Counted from the first letter of the stretch, positions 45,607 through 53,737 are shown. The stretch: DNA of 64,000 bases from Comamonadaceae bacterium (GCA_947448735.1 CANFOS010000004.1:186001-250000); one strand, 5' to 3'. Made by a program: numbers and translations. The notes: a model not told the origin generated them from the sequence alone.

Positions 45607-46759
45607 GGCCGCTGTTTTTGAAAAACCCTCGCTCTTCAAGCGGGTTGCGCCGCTGATGAGCGGCTTCGATGGGCCGCTCGCGTTTGCGGTGTTCCTGCTG
45701 GCCAGCGCTGGCCTTTTGATCATGTATTCGTCGGGTTTTGACCATGGCAGCCGCTTCGTGGACCATGGCCGCAACATGCTGCTTGCCGGTTTCATCATGT
45801 TTGTGGTGGCGCAAATCCCGCCTCAGCGGCTGATGACACTGGCTGTGCCGCTTTATGTGTTTGGCGTGGCGCTGCTGGTTGCTGCGGCAATCTTCGGCAT
45901 CACCAAAAAAGGCGCACGCCGCTGGCTCAATGTCGGCATTGTGATTCAGCCCAGCGAAATTTTGAAAATCGCCATGCCCTTGATGCTCGCTTGGTGGTTT
46001 CAAAAGCGGGAAGGCCAGCTTCGCCGTCTGGACTACATCGTGGCTGCCTTGCTGCTGGCCGTGCCCGTGGCCCTCATCATGAAGCAGCCCGACCTGGGAA
46101 CCGCGCTGCTGGTGTTGGCCGCGGGGCTGGCGGTGATTTTTTTTGCTGGTTTAAGCTGGAAGCTGATCGTGCCGCCTGTGGTGCTGGGGCTGGTCGGCGT
46201 CCTGCTGGTCGTGTGGTTTGAGCCCGCCTTGTGCGCTGATGGCGTGCGCTGGCCAATACTGCATGATTACCAGCAGCAGCGCATCTGCACCCTGCTTGAC
46301 CCATCGCGCGATCCGCTGGGCAAGGGCTTTCACATCATTCAGGGGATGATCGCGATTGGCTCGGGCGGGCTGTTTGGCAAGGGCTTTATGGCCGGCACGC
46401 AGACGCATCTTGAATTTATTCCCGAGCGCACCACCGACTTCATCTTTGCCGCGTTCTCGGAGGAGTTTGGCCTTGCCGGCAATCTGTTGCTGATTGCAGG
46501 CTTTCTCTTTTTGATCCTGCGCGGCATGGTTATTGCCATGGAGGCACCCACCTTGTTTTCACGCTTGCTGGCCGGCGCCGTGACGATGATCTTTTTCACC
46601 TATGCGTTTGTGAACATGGGCATGGTCAGCGGCATTTTGCCGGTGGTGGGTGTGCCGCTGCCTTTCATCAGCTATGGCGGCACGGCCATGGTCACCCTGG
46701 GCCTGGCGGTGGGGATGCTGATGTCGATTGCCAAAGCCAAGCGGCTGGTGCAGACATGA
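45605..46759 (+). CDS. rodA: Rod shape-determining protein RodA (SEDS glycosyltransferase)
   Basis: 384 residues, ten transmembrane helices. KKGARRWLNVGIVIQPSEILK, FEPALCADGVRWPILHDYQQQRI, EFIPERTTDFIFAAFSEEFG and PLPFISYGGTAMVT are the SEDS motifs; FIPERTTDFIF favours RodA over FtsW. It polymerises glycan for side-wall growth with PBP2. It is isolated from mreBCD/mrdA in this window. GATAAT at 45594-45599 ends 5 nt before the ATG, so its mRNA may be leaderless. Confidence 0.93.
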   Translation: MAAVFEKPSLFKRVAPLMSGFDGPLAFAVFLLASAGLLIMYSSGFDHGSRFVDHGRNMLLAGFIMFVVAQIPPQRLMTLAVPLYVFGVALLVAAAIFGITKKGARRWLNVGIVIQPSEILKIAMPLMLAWWFQKREGQLRRLDYIVAALLLAVPVALIMKQPDLGTALLVLAAGLAVIFFAGLSWKLIVPPVVLGLVGVLLVVWFEPALCADGVRWPILHDYQQQRICTLLDPSRDPLGKGFHIIQGMIAIGSGGLFGKGFMAGTQTHLEFIPERTTDFIFAAFSEEFGLAGNLLLIAGFLFLILRGMVIAMEAPTLFSRLLAGAVTMIFFTYAFVNMGMVSGILPVVGVPLPFISYGGTAMVTLGLAVGMLMSIAKAKRLVQT

Positions 46760-47736
46760 TATCGAGCGGTCAATTTTTCGATGGGCACGCTTCCAAAGAA
46801 AAATTAGCTCCCTCGGGGGGCAGCGCATCACACGAAGTGTTCTCGAAGAGCGGCGAAGCCAAAAGCGTGGGGGTCTTGATTGTTGGTGTTGGCAATATGG
46901 GCGGCGGCATGGTCGCCAATTTGCTGTCGCGGGGCTGGCAGGTCAGGGTCAGCGATATCGATGTCAAGAAAGTCGACTTTTGGGTATCAAAAGGGGCTCT
47001 AGACCAATCTTTGCTTGGACAAGAAGCTCCTGATTTAATAGCGACGATCATTTGCGTGGTGGATGCTGTGCAAACTGAAGACGTGCTGTTTGGTCGCCAG
47101 GGACTGGCGCACCGCTTGCAGGCGGGCCAAACCGTCATCCTGTGCCCGACCATCTTGCCGCGAGATGTGGAAGGCTTTGCCCGCAGACTGGCTGAACGCG
47201 GCATTCGCACCATTGATGCGCCCATGTCTGGCGGGCCCGCACGCGCGGCTGACGGCACCATGAGTTTGCTCGTGGCCTGCCCGCCAGACGTTTTTGTGCA
47301 GCAGTCAGCGTTGCTCAACGCACTGTCAAGCAAGCTGTTCAACATCAGTGAAAAGCCAGGTGATGCGGCCCGCACCAAGCTGGTCAACAACCTGCTGGCA
47401 GGCATCAATCTGGTCGGAACTGCTGAAGCCCTGGCATTGGCTGAAAAACTGGGCTTGGATGTCGCCAAAACGCTCGGCGTGATTGAGCAGTCCAGCGGGC
47501 AAAGCTGGATAGGCACAGACCGGATGCGACGGGCGATTGCGGGCGACTATGCGCCCCGTGCCCATGTCACCCTGCTTGAAAAGGACACCCGTCTGGCACT
47601 TGAATGCGCTGCTGAGGCAGGCTTTGACGGGCCGCTGGGAGCCGCAGCCAGCGGTGTTTTTCGGCAGGCGCACGAAGCCGGACTGGCAGCCGAGGACGAT
47701 GCGGCAGTTTTCAAGGTTCTGTCAGGGCGAGGGTGA
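46756..47736 (+). CDS. NAD-binding beta-hydroxyacid dehydrogenase (3-hydroxyisobutyrate dehydrogenase-like)
   Basis: 326 residues from the ATG overlapping the rodA stop (ATGA); an alternative GTG at 46867 sits just before the Rossmann motif VGVLIVGVGNMGGGM. DAPMSGGPARAADGTMSLLV is the substrate-binding signature, and the catalytic Lys is in TKLVNNLLAGINL. It oxidises a beta-hydroxyacid with NAD(P)+; the exact substrate is uncertain. The first 37 codons contain interspersed repeat family 2 and residues about 77-97 contain family 1, so two different repeats contribute to one protein. Confidence 0.88.
   Translation: MISSGQFFDGHASKEKLAPSGGSASHEVFSKSGEAKSVGVLIVGVGNMGGGMVANLLSRGWQVRVSDIDVKKVDFWVSKGALDQSLLGQEAPDLIATIICVVDAVQTEDVLFGRQGLAHRLQAGQTVILCPTILPRDVEGFARRLAERGIRTIDAPMSGGPARAADGTMSLLVACPPDVFVQQSALLNALSSKLFNISEKPGDAARTKLVNNLLAGINLVGTAEALALAEKLGLDVAKTLGVIEQSSGQSWIGTDRMRRAIAGDYAPRAHVTLLEKDTRLALECAAEAGFDGPLGAAASGVFRQAHEAGLAAEDDAAVFKVLSGRG
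46808..46873 (+). repeat. Short interspersed repeat family 2, copy 1
   Basis: CCCTCGGGGGGCAGCG (46810-46825), ACACGAAGTG (46830-46839) and AGCGTGGGGG (46864-46873) appear in the same order as in the repeat inside mpl. It lies in the N-terminal extension of the dehydrogenase frame. Confidence 0.7.
46985..47045 (+). repeat. Short interspersed repeat family 1, copy B (inside the dehydrogenase gene)
   Basis: GGGCTCTAGACCAATC, then TTGGACAAGAAGCTCCTGAT and TTAATAGCG. It is in frame and encodes residues about 77-97, between the Rossmann fold and the downstream conserved part. Confidence 0.7.
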
Positions 47737-47785
47737 AAATATCGTCGAGGCCACGTGTTCAGGACAGACTACCTACAATCATGGT

Positions 47786-49309
47786 ATGACCACACTGCGC
47801 TCTTCTTCCGCCCCAACTCTCAACGCTTCGATCACGTCGTCCACGTCGAGGCCCACAGCGGCATCAACATCTGGCCGCCTGGAAATAGCGCAAAAGCTGC
47901 TGCTCACGCCCTTCGGTTTGACCGAGGCGCATCTGTCCAAAGCCCTTGCCGAAATCACCGCCAAAGGCGCAGACGACGCAGACTTGTATTTTCAGTACAC
48001 CCGCAGTGAAGGCTGGAGCCTGGAAGAAGGCATCGTCAAGACCGGTTCCTTCAGCATTGATCAAGGCGTGGGCGTGCGGGCTGTCAGTGGCGAAAAAACC
48101 GCCTTTGCCTATTCAGACGACATCTCTGAAGCCTCGCTGCTGGACGCTGCACGCACCGTCCGCAGCATTTCAGGGGCTGGCAAGTCAGCCAAGATCAAAA
48201 CGCCCGGTCGCAAGATCGCCAACAGCCGGTCGCTCTACGAGGGCCATGACCCGATCGCGACGCTGGGCAGCACGGCCAAGGTCAAGCTGCTTGAAAAGGT
48301 GGAAAAACTCGCCAAGGCCAAAGACCCGCGCATTGTGCAGGTGATGGCAGGGCTGGCCAGTGAATACGACGTCGTGATGGTGGCGCGGGCTGACGGTACG
48401 CTGGCCGCTGATGTGCGGCCGCTGGTGCGTTTGTCCGTCACCGTGATCGCCGAGCAAAAAGGCCGGCGTGAAACCGGCTCAGCCGGGGGTGGTGGCCGCT
48501 TTGGCCTGGCCTATTTTGACGATGCGCAAATCGGCCAGTATGTAGACGACGCGGTCAAAGCGGCGTTGACCAACCTGGAGGCCCGCCCTGCGCCTGCGGG
48601 CGAAATGACGGTGGTTTTAGGCTCAGGCTGGCCCGGGATTTTGCTGCACGAAGCGATTGGCCACGGGCTGGAGGGCGACTTCAACCGCAAAGGCTCTAGC
48701 GCGTTTGCTGGCAAGATTGGCCAGCGAGTGGCCGCCAAAGGCGTGACGGTGCTGGATGACGGCACGATTGCCGACCGACGCGGGTCCTTGAATGTGGACG
48801 ACGAAGGCAACGCCAGCCAGCGCAATGTGCTGATTGAAGACGGTATTTTGAAGGGCTACATTCAGGACTCACTGAATGCCCGGCTGATGAAGGTCAAGCC
48901 GACTGGCAATGGCCGCCGCGAAAGCTACGCTCACACGCCCATGCCGCGCATGACCAACACCTACATGCTGGGTGGTGATAAAGACCCGCAGGAAATCGTC
49001 GCCAGCATCAAAAAAGGCCTCTACGCCACCAACTTTGCCGGCGGCCAGGTAGACATCACATCCGGCAAGTTTGTGTTTTCTGCCAGCCAAGCGTACTGGG
49101 TTGAAAACGGCAAGATTTTGTACCCCGTCAAAGGCGCAACCATCGTGGGCAGTGGCCCGGAATGCCTGAAAAAAGTCAGCATGATTGCCAACGACATGGC
49201 GCTGGACAGCGGCGTGGGCACCTGCGGCAAAGAAGGCCAGAGCGTGCCGGTGGGCGTTGGACAGCCGACGCTGCGGATTGATGGTTTGACAGTCGGTGGA
49301 ACGGCTTGA
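47786..49309 (+). CDS. tldD: Metalloprotease TldD
   Basis: 507 residues from the ATG at 47786; longer frames run into the dehydrogenase gene. The first 30 residues are Ser/Thr-rich and not part of the usual family. The zinc motif HEAIGHGLEGDFNRKGSSAF (HExxxH) and the C-terminal TNTYMLGG and GTCGKEGQSVPVGVGQPTLRI are typical. With TldE/PmbA it degrades peptides and processes microcin-type precursors and antitoxins; its partner is not in the window. TACAAT at 47774-47779 ends 6 nt before the ATG. Confidence 0.95.
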   Translation: MTTLRSSSAPTLNASITSSTSRPTAASTSGRLEIAQKLLLTPFGLTEAHLSKALAEITAKGADDADLYFQYTRSEGWSLEEGIVKTGSFSIDQGVGVRAVSGEKTAFAYSDDISEASLLDAARTVRSISGAGKSAKIKTPGRKIANSRSLYEGHDPIATLGSTAKVKLLEKVEKLAKAKDPRIVQVMAGLASEYDVVMVARADGTLAADVRPLVRLSVTVIAEQKGRRETGSAGGGGRFGLAYFDDAQIGQYVDDAVKAALTNLEARPAPAGEMTVVLGSGWPGILLHEAIGHGLEGDFNRKGSSAFAGKIGQRVAAKGVTVLDDGTIADRRGSLNVDDEGNASQRNVLIEDGILKGYIQDSLNARLMKVKPTGNGRRESYAHTPMPRMTNTYMLGGDKDPQEIVASIKKGLYATNFAGGQVDITSGKFVFSASQAYWVENGKILYPVKGATIVGSGPECLKKVSMIANDMALDSGVGTCGKEGQSVPVGVGQPTLRIDGLTVGGTA

Positions 49310-49311
49310 AG

Positions 49312-49340
49312 TCGAAATGCGTTTTAAGCTGTGCTACATT
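49312..49340 (+). promoter_or_regulatory. Putative promoter of the aromatic leader/DAHP synthase unit
   Basis: TCGAAA (49312-49317), 17 bp, TACATT (49335-49340) preceded by TGC (extended -10). The leader ATG is 7 nt after the -10, so the leader peptide may be translated from a leaderless or nearly leaderless mRNA. Confidence 0.4.
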
Positions 49341-49347
49341 CAAGCTC

Positions 49348-49422
49348 ATGCACAAGGCATCGTTTTATTTTGACTACTTTTGGTTCTCAAGCGCTTATGG
49401 CGGTAGAGAGACTGTTGCGTAA
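49348..49422 (+). CDS. Aromatic-rich leader peptide for DAHP synthase attenuation
   Basis: 24 codons from ATG 49348 to TAA 49420. Residues 6-13 read FYFDYFWF and residue 17 is Tyr, so eight of 24 residues are Phe, Tyr or Trp (four Phe, three Tyr, one Trp). This is the hallmark of a leader peptide whose translation senses charged aromatic tRNAs. It is followed by a terminator hairpin (49453-49479) and the DAHP synthase gene. GGCGGT in codons 18-19 can pair with the 5' arm of that terminator. No such leader was annotated to me from data; this is read directly from the sequence. Confidence 0.8.
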   Translation: MHKASFYFDYFWFSSAYGGRETVA

Positions 49423-49479
49423 CCCCAAATAAACGTACGAATCTTTCAAAAACCGCCGGACACCCGGCGGTTTTTTTTT
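49399..49479 (+). promoter_or_regulatory. Transcription attenuator upstream of DAHP synthase
   Basis: Terminator arms CCGCCGG (49453-49459) and CCGGCGG (49464-49470) are followed by nine T. GGCGGT at 49399-49404 is complementary to ACCGCC at 49452-49457 and could form an antiterminator. A ribosome stalled at codons 11-13 (TTT TGG TTC) would leave GGCGGT free. The pairing that would block it when translation proceeds was not found. Confidence 0.65.
49453..49479 (+). terminator. Intrinsic terminator in the DAHP synthase leader
   Basis: Perfect 7-bp stem with loop ACAC and a run of nine T. It sits between the leader peptide and the DAHP synthase start, so it is regulatory; it may also terminate tldD transcripts. 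Confidence 0.85.
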
Positions 49480-49534
49480 GCTTTCTTATCTGGTTTGAAT
49501 TCAAGTTTTTTAGTTTTTTATAAGGAAACCCGTG

Positions 49535-50644
49535 ATGACCGCCTCAACGCCCACCTGGTATGCGCCCGTTGACAAAACCAGCCAGACCGACGACGAACGT
49601 ATTCAGGACATCACCGTGTTACCACCGCCCGAGCATCTGATCCGCTTTTTTCCCATTCAGGGCACGCCGGTGGAAACGCTGATCACCCAGACCCGCAAAA
49701 GCATCCACAAGATCATGACCGGCAGCGACGACCGGTTGCTGGTGGTGATTGGCCCCTGCTCAATACACGACCCGGCAGCCGCACTTGAGTATGCGCGCCG
49801 GCTGGTCGAGCAGCGCAAAAAGTACGCGGGCACCTTGGAGATCGTGATGCGGGTGTACTTTGAAAAGCCGCGCACCACGGTCGGCTGGAAGGGTTTGATC
49901 AACGACCCTTACCTGGACGAAACCTACCGCATCGACGAGGGCCTGCGCATGGCGCGCCAGTTGTTGATCGACATCAACCGAATGGGTCTGCCCGCCGGCA
50001 GCGAGTTTTTGGACGTGATCTCGCCGCAATACATTGGCGACTTGATCTCGTGGGGCGCGATTGGCGCGCGCACCACTGAAAGCCAGGTACACCGCGAGCT
50101 CGCGTCCGGCCTGTCTGCACCGATTGGCTTTAAGAACGGCACCGACGGCAACATCCGTATCGCCACCGACGCGATTCAATCGGCATCGCGTGGCCACCAC
50201 TTTTTATCAGTTCATAAAAACGGACAGGTCGCGGTGGTGCAAACCAAGGGCAACCCTGACTGCCACGTGATTTTGCGCGGCGGTAAAACGCCCAATTACG
50301 ACGCAGCCAGCGTCACCGCCGCCTGCAAAGAGCTGGCGGCGGCCAAATTGCCCGCCACCTTGATGGTGGACTGCAGCCATGCCAACTCCTCCAAGCAGCA
50401 CGAAAAGCAGCTCGACGTGGCCCGGGACATCGCAGGGCAGGTCAGCGGCGGTTCAAAACAGGTGTTCGGCCTGATGGTTGAAAGCCATCTGAACGCAGGT
50501 GCGCAAAAATTCACGCCCGGCAAAGACGATCCCGCGTCGCTCGAATATGGCAAAAGCATCACCGATGCCTGCCTGTCATGGGATGATTCGCTGGAGGTGC
50601 TGAACGTGTTGTCAAAGGCTGTCGAAGCGCGGCGCGGCCACTGA
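49535..50644 (+). CDS. aroG: 3-deoxy-7-phosphoheptulonate (DAHP) synthase, class I (AroG/AroF/AroH type)
   Basis: 369 residues from the ATG at 49535 with AAGGA at 49522-49526; a GTG directly upstream is less likely. VVIGPCSIHDP, MRVYFEKPRTTVGWKG, GARTTESQVHRELASGLSAPIGFKNGTDG (start and end of one block) and MVDCSHANSSK are class I DAHP synthase motifs. It joins phosphoenolpyruvate and erythrose 4-phosphate as the first step of the shikimate pathway. The symbol is used for the family; feedback specificity (Phe, Tyr or Trp) cannot be assigned. Control by the upstream attenuator is predicted. Confidence 0.95.
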   Translation: MTASTPTWYAPVDKTSQTDDERIQDITVLPPPEHLIRFFPIQGTPVETLITQTRKSIHKIMTGSDDRLLVVIGPCSIHDPAAALEYARRLVEQRKKYAGTLEIVMRVYFEKPRTTVGWKGLINDPYLDETYRIDEGLRMARQLLIDINRMGLPAGSEFLDVISPQYIGDLISWGAIGARTTESQVHRELASGLSAPIGFKNGTDGNIRIATDAIQSASRGHHFLSVHKNGQVAVVQTKGNPDCHVILRGGKTPNYDAASVTAACKELAAAKLPATLMVDCSHANSSKQHEKQLDVARDIAGQVSGGSKQVFGLMVESHLNAGAQKFTPGKDDPASLEYGKSITDACLSWDDSLEVLNVLSKAVEARRGH

Positions 50645-50684
50645 ACGAGGTTCGCCCAGACTGTTGAATGGGCTGCGGGCCTTT

Positions 50685-50722
50685 GCAAAATAAAGGCTAG
50701 CCGCTCCTAAATTAGTAGTAGC
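50685..50722 (+). repeat. Short interspersed repeat family 1, partial copy C
   Basis: GGCTAGCCGCTCCTAAATTA followed by GTAGTAGCC resembles the GCTCCTGATTTAATAGC part of copy B. It lies between the convergent DAHP synthase and mpl genes. Confidence 0.45.
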
Positions 50723-50737
50723 CAGGTTGACTGCAAA

Positions 50738-52243
50738 CTAGGACAACGCCGCCAGCAGCTTGCCGTGTACGCCGCCAAAGCCGCCGTTGCTCATACACAG
50801 GATGTGGTCGCCCGGTCTGGCTGCTGTTTTGACTTGTTTGACCAGTTGCTCAATGTTGTCAGCCACATGGGCCCGGTCCACCATCGGAGCCAAGGCCTCC
50901 CGCGCGTCCCAGTCCAGTCCGCCTGCATGGCAAAAGGCGATGTCGGCGGCTTCCAGGCTCCACGGCAGTTGGGCCGTCATGGTGCCGAGCTTCATGGTGT
51001 TGCTGCGCGGCTCAAACACGGCGAGGATGCGGTCAGCCGCTTTGCCCGCTGCGTTCAGCTGGCGGCGCAGGCCATCTATCGTGGTGTGGATGGCCGTCGG
51101 GTGATGGGCAAAGTCGTCATAGATGGTGATGCTGCCGCCGTCCTTGCTGACCCTGCCAATCACCTCCATCCGGCGTTTGACGTTTTGAAAGCTGGCCAGT
51201 GCGTCCGCTGCGGTTTGCGGGTCGACCCCTACATGCTCGGCAGCGGCAATCGCTGCCAGCGCATTGAGCTGGTTGTGTACGCCGCTGACGGCCCATCGAA
51301 CGCGCGCTACAGGCTTGCCTGCTTTGTGCACGGTGAAGTCGCCTGGTTCGCCTTCGGCAGTGAAACCCGCTTTATTGGCCAAGGCTTTGCCAAAGAGTAC
51401 CTGCTCACTCCAGCCGCCTTGGGCCAGGACGCGCGCCAGGCTTTCTTCGGTCGCATTGACCACGACGCGGCCAGATGACGGCACCGTGCGCACCAAGTGG
51501 TGAAACTGCCGCTCAATCGCAGCCAGATTGTCAAAAATATCGGCGTGGTCGAATTCGAGGTTGTTCAAAATCGCGGTGCGCGGGCGATAGTGCACAAACT
51601 TGCTGCGCTTGTCGAAAAATGCGGTGTCGTATTCGTCTGCCTCAATCACGAAGGTTGCCTCCACGCTTTCCCACTGCGTGTGGACGCTGCCCCCCGAGGG
51701 GGCCGCTGCGCCTGCGGGCTGGCTAAGCCAGACCCGCGGCCCATGCTTGGAAAGAGGGGTGGAGGTACTTCCCAGCCTGGCTGAAACACCAAAATTCAGC
51801 GGTACCCCCCCCACCAGAAAGCCCGGCTGCAGCCCTGCGCATTCCAGGATCCAGGTCAGCATCGCTGTCGTCGTGGTTTTACCATGCGTGCCTGCCACCG
51901 CCAGCACATGACGACCTTGCAGAACATGTTCTGCAAGCCACTGCGGGCCGCTGGTGTAGGGCAGGCCAGCGTTCAATATCGCTTCCATCAATGGGTATTT
52001 GGGTGTTCCGTCGGCCAAGTGGGCGCGCGAAACCACATTGCCCACCACAAAGGCATCGGGGTTAAAGGCCAACTGGTCGGCACCGTAGCCCTCCACCAGA
52101 TCAATCCCCAAAGCACGCAACTGGTCGCTCATGGGCGGATAAACGCCGGTGTCGCAACCCGTCACCTTGTGCCCCGCCTCAACCGCCAGAGCAGCCAGGC
52201 CGCCCATGAAGGTGCCGCAAATTCCGAGTATGTGTATGTGCAT
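50738..52243 (-). CDS. mpl: UDP-N-acetylmuramate:L-alanyl-gamma-D-glutamyl-meso-diaminopimelate ligase
   Basis: 501 residues. HILGICGTFMGGLAALA is the Mpl N-terminus; the ATP loop [14 protein letters not shown] is near residue 117; VIEADEYDTAFFDKRSKF and NNLEFDHADIFDNL are Mpl signatures. It reattaches recycled tripeptide to UDP-MurNAc. Residues about 159-197, between FGVSARLG and FVIEADEYD, are an extra peptide encoded by interspersed repeat family 2 and are not expected in homologues. TAAAAT (minus strand, 52250-52255) ends 6 nt before the ATG, with no ribosome binding site. Confidence 0.95.
   Translation of the reverse strand: MHIHILGICGTFMGGLAALAVEAGHKVTGCDTGVYPPMSDQLRALGIDLVEGYGADQLAFNPDAFVVGNVVSRAHLADGTPKYPLMEAILNAGLPYTSGPQWLAEHVLQGRHVLAVAGTHGKTTTTAMLTWILECAGLQPGFLVGGVPLNFGVSARLGSTSTPLSKHGPRVWLSQPAGAAAPSGGSVHTQWESVEATFVIEADEYDTAFFDKRSKFVHYRPRTAILNNLEFDHADIFDNLAAIERQFHHLVRTVPSSGRVVVNATEESLARVLAQGGWSEQVLFGKALANKAGFTAEGEPGDFTVHKAGKPVARVRWAVSGVHNQLNALAAIAAAEHVGVDPQTAADALASFQNVKRRMEVIGRVSKDGGSITIYDDFAHHPTAIHTTIDGLRRQLNAAGKAADRILAVFEPRSNTMKLGTMTAQLPWSLEAADIAFCHAGGLDWDAREALAPMVDRAHVADNIEQLVKQVKTAARPGDHILCMSNGGFGGVHGKLLAALS
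51653..51769 (-). repeat. Short interspersed repeat family 2, copy 2 (in-frame insertion in mpl)
   Basis: About 117 bp. The minus strand contains CCCTCGGGGGGCAGCG, ACACGCAGTG and AGCGTGGAGG in the same order as copy 1 at 46808. It is a multiple of three and stop-free, adding about 39 residues at the edge of the Mur ligase central domain. Confidence 0.75.
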
Positions 52244-52320
52244 TAGCTTATTTTAGAAGTCAACGGGCAGGTTGGGCGGCTCACCTAAACTGTACGTTTC
52301 GCTTTTTCACAGCCTTGACG

Positions 52321-52917
52321 ATGACCACCCTCAAATCCGAAATAGCCGCCGCCGCCGCCGCCTTGGTGGTTGAAGAGGGCCTTGAATATGGTCCGGCCAA
52401 GCGCAGGGCCGTCAAACAGATGGGACTGCCGGCCCGTGCCGAACTGCCCGACAACTCGGAGCTTGAAGATGCGGTGATGGAATACATCGCCGTGTTTTGT
52501 GCGGACACCCAGCCGACGGAACTGGCGGCGCTGCGGGAACTGGCGTTGGTGTGGATGCAGCGCATGGCGGGTTTCAGGCCCCATTTGGCGGGGGCGGTGT
52601 GGCATGGCACGGCAACGCGGCTGTCGGACATTTATATCCAGCTGTTTTGTGACGATCCGAAATCGGCTGAAATTGCGCTGATTGAGCACAACGTCGACTA
52701 CGAGCCGCGCACCGTCACTGGCTTTACCGGTGGCAAAGTCGAGGCGCTCAGCCTGAGCAGCCTGTCCAAGTCGCTGGCTGAAAACATCGGTGTGCATTTC
52801 ATGGTGTACGACCACGACGACCTGCGCGGCGCGCTCAAGCCCGACGAGAAGGGGCGCAGGCCTCGTGGGGATCTGGCGGCTGTCCAAAAGCTGGTGATTG
52901 AAAGCGGTAAAGTCTGA
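52321..52917 (+). CDS. Conserved protein of unknown function
   Basis: 198 residues from the ATG at 52321; a TTG 6 bp upstream is possible. No signal peptide or membrane helix. Notable stretches are GLEYGPAKRRAVKQMGLP near the N-terminus, GAVWHGTATRLSDIYIQLFCDDPKSAEIALI (two parts) in the centre and HFMVYDHDDLRGALK near the C-terminus. The central HG--T--SD pattern hints at a nucleotidyltransferase-like fold, but this is a guess. It is divergent from mpl and followed after 3 bp by a thioredoxin-like gene. Confidence 0.75.
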   Translation: MTTLKSEIAAAAAALVVEEGLEYGPAKRRAVKQMGLPARAELPDNSELEDAVMEYIAVFCADTQPTELAALRELALVWMQRMAGFRPHLAGAVWHGTATRLSDIYIQLFCDDPKSAEIALIEHNVDYEPRTVTGFTGGKVEALSLSSLSKSLAENIGVHFMVYDHDDLRGALKPDEKGRRPRGDLAAVQKLVIESGKV

Positions 52918-52920
52918 CCC

Positions 52921-53454
52921 ATGGACAGAAGAAACTTACTGTATGGCAGCGCGGCCGCCGCTGCTGGGCTGGCTGGCCTAGGCGCAGCCTGGTTCAAGCA
53001 TGAGCCCCAAAAGCTGAACACTGCGCAAACAAATACCGCACAAGATGCGCTGTGGGCCATGAGCTTTGACACCCCTGAAGGCCAGCCGCAGCCTATGACG
53101 AGCTTTCGGGGCAAGCCGCTGCTGCTGAACTTTTGGGCCACCTGGTGCCCGCCGTGCGTGGAAGAGCTGCCTTTGCTGGATGCTTTTTACCAGGAACAAA
53201 AAGCCAAAGGCTGGCAGGTGCTTGGCCTGGCCGTTGACCAGCCAAGTGCGGTACGCAAGTGGCTGCAGGCCAAGCCACTTGGCTTTCCGGTCGGTATGGC
53301 GGGTTTGGGCGGTACCGAATTGAGCAAATCGCTGGGTAATCTGGCGGGTAGCTTGCCATTCACAGCCGTATTTGGCGGATCTGGTGCGTTGCTGCACCGC
53401 AAAACAGGGAAAGTTTCCAGCGAAGATCTGGCGCTATGGATTCAGTTGAAATGA
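52921..53454 (+). CDS. TlpA-like thioredoxin-fold protein
   Basis: 177 residues. RRNLLYGSAAAAAGLAGLGAAWF is a Tat-like signal or membrane anchor with twin arginine at residues 3-4. The thioredoxin domain has LLLNFWATWCPPCVEELPLL with a CPPC redox pair near residues 75-78 and cis-proline in SLPFTAVF. It probably reduces or isomerises periplasmic disulfides, for example in cytochrome c maturation. ATG is 3 bp after the preceding stop. Confidence 0.88.
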   Translation: MDRRNLLYGSAAAAAGLAGLGAAWFKHEPQKLNTAQTNTAQDALWAMSFDTPEGQPQPMTSFRGKPLLLNFWATWCPPCVEELPLLDAFYQEQKAKGWQVLGLAVDQPSAVRKWLQAKPLGFPVGMAGLGGTELSKSLGNLAGSLPFTAVFGGSGALLHRKTGKVSSEDLALWIQLK

Positions 53455-53612
53455 AATTCGATAAATTTCGTTAAAAATCATTTAAATGCTGTCAATAGAC
53501 GCCATTTGTTATTAATTTAATAATAAAAACTTTTCGTCACGCCAGACGTCAATCGGGTATCAAACCGTTTTGGCTTGGAGTACACTCTGCCCTTTCTTTG
53601 CTGCAGTGCACG

Positions 53613-53641
53613 TTGACTGCCTGGCTGAAGTTTCTTTTAAA
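53613..53641 (+). promoter_or_regulatory. Putative acc operon promoter
   Basis: TTGACT (53613-53618), 17 bp, TTTAAA (53636-53641), about 97 bp before the accB ATG. The intergenic region 53455-53737 is AT-rich around 53460-53530 and shows no gene. Confidence 0.5.
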
Positions 53642-53737
53642 ACACTTTAAGGCCGGAAAGAACCGAGTAAGCGTAGGAAGAAAGAACATTGGCTTGATTG
53701 CCTGCGCTTTTTCTACCTGCCGTCGTTGGAGAAAAAC

